This document shows, piece after piece, positions 1-4,774 of a DNA stretch of 5,357 bases. Every line of letters begins with the position of its first letter. The first letter of the stretch is position 1. The position numbers were made by a program, and so were the translations under genes. This DNA is from DAOTVS01 sp034436375 (GTDB lineage Bacteria > Chloroflexota > Anaerolineae > SpSt-313): the NCBI GenBank assembly GCA_034436375.1, contig DAOTVS010000281.1, positions 1 to 5,357 on the forward strand, in the 5' to 3' direction. The notes below the pieces were generated by a model. It searched no databases. It saw nothing but the letters and a program-made list of their open reading frames with translations, and had not been told where the DNA came from.

Positions 1-161
1 GCGGGCCTGGCACAGCCACGCAGGTCATTGCCACCTACACCTACCGCAAAGCTTTCCAAGAGAATTCGATCGGCTACGGCGCGGCCCTCTCTATGGTCAT
101 GACCGTGCTGTCGCTGGTGAGCTCATACGTCTTTATCCGTCTTCGCGAGAGAGGCGAGTAG
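1..161 (+). CDS. Sugar ABC transporter permease, MalF/UgpA type (3' end only)
   Basis: This is the last 52 codons of a gene that begins before the window; the reading frame starts at base 3 and stops at TAG 159-161. The visible tail carries a Tyr-x-Lys-Ala-Phe stretch, then a Gly-Tyr-Gly-Ala-Ala segment leading into a final hydrophobic helix (about residues 27-45 of the fragment) and a short basic Arg-rich cytoplasmic end. This is the usual C terminus of MalF/UgpA-type permeases of CUT1 carbohydrate importers, in which the last membrane helix follows a periplasmic loop. The family assignment rests on this tail and on the complete MalG-type permease that begins only 4 bp after the stop; the two normally form a heterodimeric channel. 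The EAA loop that contacts the ATPase lies outside the window. The transported sugar cannot be told from this fragment. Confidence 0.85.
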   Translation, partial: GPGTATQVIATYTYRKAFQENSIGYGAALSMVMTVLSLVSSYVFIRLRERGE

Positions 162-165
162 ACCC

Positions 166-1038
166 ATGGCTATGACAGCTCAGCGCATCCGGGGAGTGCG
201 GCGGAGACGTCCCGCCCGGTACTGGGTGTTCAAGTTCTTTCAGTACGGCGCTTTGATCTTTTTCGCGCTCCTGTGTATCATCCCGTTGTTCTGGATTGTC
301 TCAACAGCCTTCAAGACGACGGCCGAAGTGGCCGCCAACCCGCTGGGGCCGCCGCCCGAGCTGCACTGGCAGAACTTTGTCCAGGCCTGGGTGCAGGGCC
401 GGTTCGGCAAGTACCTGCGCAACAGCATCTATGTTTCGGTGCCCATCGTGGTGGGGGTGCTGGGGCTCGCCTGCCTGGCCGGTTACAGCTTTGCGCGGTT
501 CAAGCTACCGGGGGGCAATATCATCTTTTACGTGTTTCTGTTGGGGCTGATGGTTCCCTTCCAATCCATCATGATCCCCCTCTTTTACATCCTGAAAGAT
601 ATCGGCTTTCTGGGCACCTACTGGGCAATGATTATGCCTAGCATTGCCCTGGGGCTGCCGTTCAGCATCTTTTTCCTGCGGGCCTTTTTCCTGGCCTTGC
701 CCTGGGAGCTGGCCGATGCCGCCTTGATTGATGGCTGCGACGAGGTGGGGGTCTTTTGGAAAGTGATGTTGCCCCTGGCGGGGCCGGGCATCTCTTCACT
801 GGCGGTTTTCCAGTTCATGGGCGCCTGGAACTCTTTCCTGCTGCCCCTCATTTACATGCAGAAAGAGGAGCTCAGGCCGCTGGTGCTGGGCCTCATGTTC
901 TTCCGGAACCAATACACCCAGAACTACCCGTTGACCATGGCCGGCGCGACCATCGTCATGCTACCGATCGTCGTTGTCTATGTGATTTTCCAACGCAAGT
1001 TCATTCAAGGGTTGACCGCTGGCGCCATCAAGGGATGA
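166..1038 (+). CDS. Sugar ABC transporter permease, MalG/UgpE type
   Basis: A complete 290-residue inner-membrane permease, normal length for the MalG/UgpE (CUT1) family. After a basic N terminus (Arg-rich, residues 8-18) it shows six hydrophobic segments at about 24-45, 87-110, 118-140, 150-172, 206-228 and 258-277. The EAA loop that docks on the ATPase is at 179-203, with Pro179, Glu181-Leu182, Asp184-Ala185-Ala186, Asp189-Gly190 and Pro203 in the expected places. The protein ends in Gly-Leu-Thr-Ala-Gly-Ala-Ile-Lys-Gly, the typical C terminus of this family. It starts 4 bp after the partner permease, so the two are almost certainly cotranscribed and translationally coupled. The Shine-Dalgarno signal (GAGAGG near 149-154) is weak and lies inside the upstream gene. 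A second ATG at 172 is an equally plausible start and would remove two residues. No ATPase gene is seen; CUT1 systems often share one encoded elsewhere. The substrate is inferred only as a carbohydrate. Confidence 0.95.
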   Translation: MAMTAQRIRGVRRRRPARYWVFKFFQYGALIFFALLCIIPLFWIVSTAFKTTAEVAANPLGPPPELHWQNFVQAWVQGRFGKYLRNSIYVSVPIVVGVLGLACLAGYSFARFKLPGGNIIFYVFLLGLMVPFQSIMIPLFYILKDIGFLGTYWAMIMPSIALGLPFSIFFLRAFFLALPWELADAALIDGCDEVGVFWKVMLPLAGPGISSLAVFQFMGAWNSFLLPLIYMQKEELRPLVLGLMFFRNQYTQNYPLTMAGATIVMLPIVVVYVIFQRKFIQGLTAGAIKG

Positions 1039-1072
1039 GCTCCAGCAGACCGACATCGAAAGGAAACGCAAA

Positions 1073-2122
1073 ATGCCTCTCCGTCTGGCTATCACAGGAC
1101 CCCATCAGGTCGAAGTGTTGGAGTATCAGGACCCGCCCCTCGAAGCGCATGAAGTGCTCGTCAAGACCGAGCTCGCCAGCGGCAAACATGGCACTACAAG
1201 GGCCATGTTCGACGACGTTAACTTTCGTGGGCAGGAGTTCGATCTGCAGCAGCGCATCTTTGTCGAGGCCAAGCCCGGCGCCGACCGACCGCGGCCCAGC
1301 CGAGAAGCGCCATGGGGCACAGGCAACGCCGGTGTGGGGGTTGTAATCGCTGTTGGGCCTGAGGTGACTCGGTGGCATATTGGCGATCGCGTCTTTGGCC
1401 CCATGGATGTGCGCGAGACCAACATCTGCCACGAAGATCGGCTCTGGGCGCTGGGTGACCTCGACCCAGAGCTGGCGGTGTGCTTCGAGGCGGCCTATGT
1501 TCCCTTTAACTGCATTCGCGAGTCGAATATCCGCTTGGGTGATCGGGTGGCCGTCATCGGGCTGGGGGCAATTGGCCTCCTGGCCACGCATATGGCGCGG
1601 CTGGCTGGCGCAGAGAAGGTCTTCTCTGTGGACCCGCTGCCCAATCGGCGCGAGTGGGCGGCCAGGAATGGGGCCGATGAGACCTTTGACCCGCGTGATG
1701 GCGATATCGCCCTGCGTATACACGAGCTGACGGGGGGGCAGGGGGTCGACGTCGCGATTGAGAGCTCAGGCGCCTATGCTGCCCTGCACACGGCGATCCG
1801 TTCCGTGCGCCTCGGCGGCACCGTCTGCTCCGCCGGCTTTTATCAAGGGGAGGCCAACGGCCTCTGGCTGGGGCGCGAGTGGCACCACAATCGCATCACG
1901 GTGATCGTCCCTCACGGCTGCGGCTGGGGGCACCAGCCGCGCGACTATCCGGCCTGGGATGTGCGGCGCATCGAGGATACGATTGTCAGCATGATGCGCC
2001 AGGGCAAGCTCACGGCGCCGGGATTGATCAACCCCATCGTGCCGATCTACAAAGGGCCGGATGTGTGGCGGCAGATCGAAGAGGCCCCGTCACAGGTGAT
2101 CAAATACGCAGTGCGTTTCTGA
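1073..2122 (+). CDS. Medium-chain dehydrogenase/reductase (MDR) lacking the usual zinc ligands
   Basis: A 349-residue cytoplasmic protein of the MDR (alcohol dehydrogenase-like) superfamily. The N-terminal GroES-like catalytic domain covers about 1-125 and includes the conserved Gly-Asp-Arg-Val-Phe-Gly segment at 104-109. The Rossmann nucleotide-binding domain covers about 155-285, with Gly-Leu-Gly-Ala-Ile-Gly at 163-168 and Asp187 at the end of the second strand, which favours NAD(H). The usual catalytic-zinc Cys near residue 35-40 is absent (Ala-Ser-Gly-Lys-His-Gly there). The Gly-His-Glu motif is replaced by Gly-Thr-Gly-Asn-Ala-Gly-Val-Gly at 82-89. The four-Cys structural-zinc lobe is also missing. 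A zinc-free MDR subgroup such as the BchC-like relatives therefore fits better than a classical Zn alcohol dehydrogenase. It follows the permease by 34 bp, with a good AGGA at 1061-1064, 8 nt before the ATG. With the next gene it suggests two-step oxidation of an imported sugar or polyol; the substrate is unknown. Confidence 0.88.
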   Translation: MPLRLAITGPHQVEVLEYQDPPLEAHEVLVKTELASGKHGTTRAMFDDVNFRGQEFDLQQRIFVEAKPGADRPRPSREAPWGTGNAGVGVVIAVGPEVTRWHIGDRVFGPMDVRETNICHEDRLWALGDLDPELAVCFEAAYVPFNCIRESNIRLGDRVAVIGLGAIGLLATHMARLAGAEKVFSVDPLPNRREWAARNGADETFDPRDGDIALRIHELTGGQGVDVAIESSGAYAALHTAIRSVRLGGTVCSAGFYQGEANGLWLGREWHHNRITVIVPHGCGWGHQPRDYPAWDVRRIEDTIVSMMRQGKLTAPGLINPIVPIYKGPDVWRQIEEAPSQVIKYAVRF

Positions 2123-2123
2123 T

Positions 2124-2128
2124 GGAGG
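2124..2128 (+). promoter_or_regulatory. Ribosome binding site deciding the Gfo/Idh/MocA start
   Basis: GGAGG lies 5 nt before ATG 2134 and only partly after the earlier in-frame ATG at 2122, so it supports the later start. It lies just past the stop codon of the MDR gene, so the ribosome ending there can reinitiate directly. Confidence 0.75.
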
Positions 2129-2133
2129 TTGGA

Positions 2134-3138
2134 ATGGCGGCACCATTGCGGACTGGGCTCCTGGGCTGTGGTGGCATCGCCCAACGCCATGCACAGATAC
2201 TGGCCGGGCTTGAGGATATCAACCTGGCTGCCCTGTGCGATGAGGATCGTACCCGCGCTGATGGGTTCAACGCGCGATTTGCTGCGGGCAGGGCCCATGT
2301 CTATCAGGACTGGCACGACATGTTCGACCATGAAGGGCTGGACCTGGTCTATATCTGCCTCCCGCCCTTTGCACACACTGATGAAGTCATGCAGGCCGCT
2401 CAGCGTGGCATGCACATCTTTATCGAAAAGCCGATTGCTCTCGATAGCGTGCAAGCCTGGGCCATGGTGCAGGCGGTGGAAGCGGCCGGCTGCAAGTCGC
2501 AGGTCGGCTTTATGAACCGCTTTGGTGAAGCGACTGAATACCTGAAGCGGGCAATGGCCACTGGCCAGGCCGGCCCGGCCTCGCTGATGGTCGGCAAGTA
2601 CTATTGCAATCACCTGCACGCTCTCTGGTGGCGCGATCGCTCCAAGAGTGGCGGGCAGGTCGTGGAACAGATCATCCACCTTTTCGACCTGGCGCGCTAT
2701 ATGCTGGGCCAGCCGAGGGCTGTCTACGCGCGTATGGGCAATCTATTCCACCAAGATGTGCCCGGCTATACCGTGGAGGATGTTTCAGCCACCATCATCT
2801 CTTTCGAGAATGGCGCCTTGGCCACCATCGCCGCCACCAACACGGCCATACCCGGCAAGTGGCTTTCCGAGTTCGATATTGTCACCCGGAACATCACGGC
2901 CAGCTTTACCGATGCGAACCATGCCACGTTGGTCTGTACCGATCGGCCTGGCGACACCAGGCTGGGCATCTCCTCTGAGAAGGACATCTATCTGGCAGAG
3001 ACCCTGGATCTTATTGGGGCAATCCGGGAGGGCAGGCCGACACGCACACCCATGCGTGAGGGGGCGCTGAGCCTTGACCTGGTCCTGGCTGCGGCGCACT
3101 CGGCGCGCGAGGGGCGTGAAGTGGCGCTGCCGGCCTGA
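2134..3138 (+). CDS. Gfo/Idh/MocA family oxidoreductase
   Basis: A 334-residue cytoplasmic NAD(P)-dependent oxidoreductase of the Gfo/Idh/MocA family, which includes inositol, glucose-fructose and other sugar dehydrogenases. The N-terminal Rossmann fold carries Gly-Cys-Gly-Gly-Ile-Ala at 10-15 with His19 behind it. The Glu-Lys-Pro signature is at 98-100, with Lys99 the expected catalytic lysine. The C-terminal substrate domain has the helix with Glu178, His182 and Asp185, where His182 is the usual catalytic histidine. Length is normal. I chose ATG 2134 because GGAGG at 2124-2128 sits 5 nt before it. An in-frame ATG at 2122 overlaps the upstream TGA by one base but has no Shine-Dalgarno; using it would add four residues. 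This is the last gene of the operon, followed 17 bp later by a strong hairpin. The preceding MDR and sugar permeases suggest catabolism of an imported sugar, polyol or cyclitol; the exact substrate cannot be read from sequence. Confidence 0.92.
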   Translation: MAAPLRTGLLGCGGIAQRHAQILAGLEDINLAALCDEDRTRADGFNARFAAGRAHVYQDWHDMFDHEGLDLVYICLPPFAHTDEVMQAAQRGMHIFIEKPIALDSVQAWAMVQAVEAAGCKSQVGFMNRFGEATEYLKRAMATGQAGPASLMVGKYYCNHLHALWWRDRSKSGGQVVEQIIHLFDLARYMLGQPRAVYARMGNLFHQDVPGYTVEDVSATIISFENGALATIAATNTAIPGKWLSEFDIVTRNITASFTDANHATLVCTDRPGDTRLGISSEKDIYLAETLDLIGAIREGRPTRTPMREGALSLDLVLAAAHSAREGREVALPA

Positions 3139-3155
3139 GATAGCCTGCACCAAAC

Positions 3156-3206
3156 AACAGGGCGCCTGCCGCGAATCTCCAGCCTCCCGGCAGGCGCCCT
3201 GTTTTT
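3156..3206. terminator. Rho-independent terminator, probably bidirectional, between convergent genes
   Basis: A perfect 16-bp inverted repeat: AACAGGGCGCCTGCCG at 3156-3171 pairs with 3188-3203 across a 16-nt loop. On the + strand the stem runs into five consecutive T (3202-3206), a standard intrinsic terminator for the four-gene operon, whose stop is at 3138. On the - strand the stem begins 12 bp after the protease stop and is followed by TGTTGTTTGG, a weaker but usable T-rich tail. One hairpin therefore probably ends both converging transcripts. Termination on the - strand is less certain than on the + strand. Confidence 0.9.
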
Positions 3207-3215
3207 GTTCTGCGG

Positions 3216-4403
3216 CTACTGATCCGAGGTTCTCTGGCCCAGCTTGATCGATACGTTCATCTTGCGGTTATCGCGTATGATGTTAAAAGTGATCTGCTCG
3301 CCGGGCTTGTGCTTGTTCATCAGAAGGCCGAAGGTCGATTCATCATCGACCTGTTCGCCGTTGATGCCGACGATGATATCTCTCACCTGCAGGCCGGCCT
3401 GCTCTGCGGGTGAGCCAGGGCCGATCTGGGCGATGACGATGCCAGACTGCTGGTCGGTGCCCAATTGGGCAGCCAGGGCGGGGTTGAGTCCCAGGTAGTA
3501 GATGCCAACGTAGGGGTGCGTCACGTGCCCGGTGGCCACGATCTCATCGGCGATAGGCTTGGCGGTATCGATAGCGATGGCAAAGCCGATGCCTTGGGCC
3601 TGCACACCTGGCTCAGCCATGCCGGCGACCAGAGTATTGATGCCCACGACTTGACCCTGCAGGTTGACGAGAGGGCCGCCCGAGTTGCCGGGGTTGATGG
3701 CCGCATCGGTCTGGATCAGGTCGTAGAGGTAGGGACCGGGCTGGTTATCTGAAGAGGGCTCCTGCACCGCCCGCCCCATGGCGCTCACCACGCCGGCGCT
3801 GACTGTCGGGCCGCCTTTGAGCCCGAGGGCGTTGCCAATAGCCACGACCCAATCACCGACCTCAAGCGAGCTGGATTGGCCGAGCTGGGCCACGGGCAAG
3901 TTATCGCCCTGAATCTGGATGACGGCCAGGTCCGTATCGCGGTCGCTACCGATGATCTTACCCGGGAAGTGTCGCCCATCGGGCAGGGCTACGGTCAGCT
4001 GCTGGCTGCCGGCAATGACGTGATAGTTGGTCAGGATGTGGCCCTGGTTATCATAGATGACGCCAGAGCCAATACCGGCGGTCTCCGTCTGCGGCACCTG
4101 CTGGTAAAAGTCGGTGACCATCTGCTCGTTGGCGATCTGCACGACTGCCGGGCGCACCATCTTGGCCACAGAGGCTACGGATGGCAGCCCGGTCACGCTC
4201 TGGGCGGGCGCTGCCGCAACCTCAACGGGCGCCTGCGTGGGCTGGCGCGTCTGGACGATCTGTGCCTCGACCCTTGCGGTGGGCACGAGAGTTTGCACTT
4301 TCTGTACGACCAACCCCTCCAGCGGCCAGGCACAGGCGGCCAGGGTGACAAAGACAACGACTATGATGGTTAGAGTCAACCATTTGCGATATCTGGATAA
4401 CAT
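3216..4403 (-). CDS. HtrA/DegP-type S1C serine protease with one PDZ domain
   Basis: A 395-residue trypsin-like protease of the HtrA/DegP (S1C) family, which degrades or handles misfolded proteins outside the cytoplasmic membrane. The N terminus has basic residues (Arg4, Arg6, Lys7), a hydrophobic stretch at 9-23 and Leu-Ala-Ala-Cys at 21-24, which could be a lipobox or simply a membrane anchor. A Pro/Gln/Ala-rich linker covers about 40-72. The protease domain is about 75-285 and has an intact triad: His128 in Thr-Asn-Tyr-His-Val, Asp158 in Asp-Thr-Asp-Leu-Ala-Val, and Ser241 in Gly-Asn-Ser-Gly-Gly-Pro-Leu. A single PDZ domain follows at about 295-390, as in DegS and many HtrA proteins of Gram-positive or phylum-level relatives; DegP has two. 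Start ATG 4403 is chosen for its GGAGG 9 nt upstream. An in-frame TTG at 4430 would add nine residues in front of the signal and lacks such support. The gene is monocistronic, convergent with the sugar operon and divergent from the GH57 gene. Confidence 0.95.
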   Translation of the reverse strand: MLSRYRKWLTLTIIVVVFVTLAACAWPLEGLVVQKVQTLVPTARVEAQIVQTRQPTQAPVEVAAAPAQSVTGLPSVASVAKMVRPAVVQIANEQMVTDFYQQVPQTETAGIGSGVIYDNQGHILTNYHVIAGSQQLTVALPDGRHFPGKIIGSDRDTDLAVIQIQGDNLPVAQLGQSSSLEVGDWVVAIGNALGLKGGPTVSAGVVSAMGRAVQEPSSDNQPGPYLYDLIQTDAAINPGNSGGPLVNLQGQVVGINTLVAGMAEPGVQAQGIGFAIAIDTAKPIADEIVATGHVTHPYVGIYYLGLNPALAAQLGTDQQSGIVIAQIGPGSPAEQAGLQVRDIIVGINGEQVDDESTFGLLMNKHKPGEQITFNIIRDNRKMNVSIKLGQRTSDQ

Positions 4404-4412
4404 GGTTCCTAC

Positions 4413-4417
4413 CCTCC
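4413..4417 (-). promoter_or_regulatory. Ribosome binding site of the HtrA-type protease
   Basis: On the - strand GGAGG at 4417-4413 lies 9 nt before ATG 4403. It fixes the start at the Met preceding the basic n-region of the signal sequence and argues against the in-frame TTG at 4430. Confidence 0.75.
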
Positions 4418-4445
4418 AGAAGACAATCAACCCAATCCTGCGTTG

Positions 4446-4475
4446 ATTCTACAGCCGTTATGGTAAAAAAGGCAA
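4446..4475 (-). promoter_or_regulatory. Candidate proximal sigma-70-type promoter for the HtrA-type protease
   Basis: On the - strand a -35-like TTGCCT (4475-4470) is separated by 18 bp from a -10-like TAGAAT (4451-4446). Both match the vegetative consensus at four or more positions. Transcription would start near 4439, giving a leader of about 36 nt that includes the ribosome binding site. This is motif matching only. The distal repeat-associated promoter may serve the same gene under other conditions. Confidence 0.45.
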
Positions 4476-4504
4476 GAGTGCCTGTGGGCCTTACCTTCTG
4501 CCTG

Positions 4505-4510
4505 ATCATA
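4505..4510 (-). promoter_or_regulatory. Candidate distal -10 element, activator-dependent, for the protease
   Basis: TATGAT on the - strand (4510-4505) differs from TATAAT at one position. The hexamer at the standard -35 distance (ACAACA, 4533-4528) is poor. The phased TTAA repeats end 9 nt upstream of this -10, the position occupied by PhoB-type activators in class II promoters. Predicted start is near 4498, with a leader of about 95 nt. Confidence 0.4.
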
Positions 4511-4519
4511 GCACAGTGT

Positions 4520-4557
4520 TTTAAAAGTGTTGTTAAACCGTGTTAAGTCTGGATTAA
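4520..4557 (-). repeat. Four TTAA-centred direct repeats at 10-11 bp phasing (possible PhoB/OmpR-type response-regulator site)
   Basis: Reading the - strand, the units are TTAATC (4557-4552), TTAACA (4546-4541), TTAACA (4536-4531) and TTTAAA (4525-4520). Unit starts are 11, 10 and 11 bp apart, about one helical turn, so all would face the same side of DNA. Known PhoB/PhoP-family sites are built this way: Bacillus PhoP uses TT(A/C/T)ACA-like hexamers about 11 bp apart, and cyanobacterial Pho boxes use CTTAACC-like units. The array is AT-rich within GC-rich DNA. It may be a binding site for an OmpR/PhoB-family regulator controlling the protease. It could also be an AT-rich promoter upstream element with chance phasing. 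Confidence 0.45.
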
Positions 4558-4693
4558 GGATAAGTGGGCTCACCCACACATGCTCGCCGATGCCGCCTCC
4601 CAGCCTGGCACGCCTATTGCTGGTTTGGGGGACAAAGGCTTGGCGCCGGTGTGCACCCCGAGGCGGGGGAAGGGGAGCCTGTTGCCATGATGC

Positions 4694-4712
4694 CCGCGGA
4701 TGACATCCGCGG
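4694..4712. promoter_or_regulatory. Perfect 19-bp palindrome upstream of the GH57 gene (candidate operator or hairpin)
   Basis: CCGCGGATG and CATCCGCGG flank a single central A, a perfect 9+1+9 inverted repeat. It lies 62 bp before the GH57 start codon. As DNA it could be the operator of a dimeric repressor. As RNA it would form an 8-bp stem with a 3-nt loop in the leader, followed by TTT, too short a T tract for a convincing terminator. The regulator is unknown; odd-centred spacing is not the typical LacI-family form. Confidence 0.45.
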
Positions 4713-4762
4713 TTTACCAAGTCGCGATCGGCTACCCGCGCAAGAACAATCCATATTGGGGT

Positions 4763-4768
4763 AAGGAG
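4763..4768 (+). promoter_or_regulatory. Ribosome binding site of the GH57 gene
   Basis: AAGGAG lies 6 nt before ATG 4775, a near-ideal Shine-Dalgarno, and fixes the start of the otherwise N-terminally extended protein. Confidence 0.8.
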
Positions 4769-4774
4769 TGAATC

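Larger units (their letters stand above)
4404..4774. other. Divergent intergenic region between the protease and GH57 genes
   Basis: These 371 bp hold no convincing gene. The half nearest the protease (4404-4560) is AT-rich and contains its two candidate promoters and the repeat array. The half nearest the hydrolase (4561-4774) is GC-rich and contains a small hairpin (GTGGG/CCCAC, 4564-4577), a possible long-range pairing (4593-4599 with 4660-4666) and a 19-bp palindrome at 4694-4712. A + strand promoter for the hydrolase is not clear. TTGTTA at 4530-4535 with a GATTAA 16 bp later is a weak option. I recognise no known riboswitch or ncRNA here. Confidence 0.6.

Noticed and set aside
756..1346. 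A 196-codon + strand frame bridging the permease and MDR genes
   Set aside because: It is an out-of-frame shadow of two real genes, with low-complexity translation typical of a shifted frame.
1028..1723. A 231-codon open frame on the - strand inside the MDR gene
   Set aside because: It lies fully antisense to a gene with clear family motifs and a good ribosome binding site, and its translation shows no recognisable fold. It is a by-product of high GC.
2122..2133. Earlier ATG of the Gfo/Idh/MocA gene, overlapping the MDR stop as TGATG
   Set aside because: The overlap is attractive for coupling, but no Shine-Dalgarno precedes it, whereas GGAGG is placed correctly for ATG 2134. It remains possible.
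1383..2640. Two GCGATCGC octamers (1383-1390 and 2633-2640), like the HIP1 repeat of cyanobacteria
   Set aside because: Two copies in coding sequence of GC-rich DNA are not enough to claim a genome-wide repeat, and nothing else points to a cyanobacterium.
2047..2679. A 210-codon open frame on the - strand across the MDR/oxidoreductase junction
   Set aside because: It overlaps two well-supported genes on the other strand and shows no family motif.
4404..4430. Upstream TTG start for the protease gene
   Set aside because: It would put nine extra residues before the basic n-region of the signal segment, and the GGAGG at 4417-4413 would then lie inside the coding region.
4440..4774. Possible small RNA or riboswitch in the divergent intergenic region
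   Set aside because: I looked for tRNA, SRP RNA, 6S-like and common riboswitch cores and saw no match. Only generic short pairings are present, reported as a low-interest finding.
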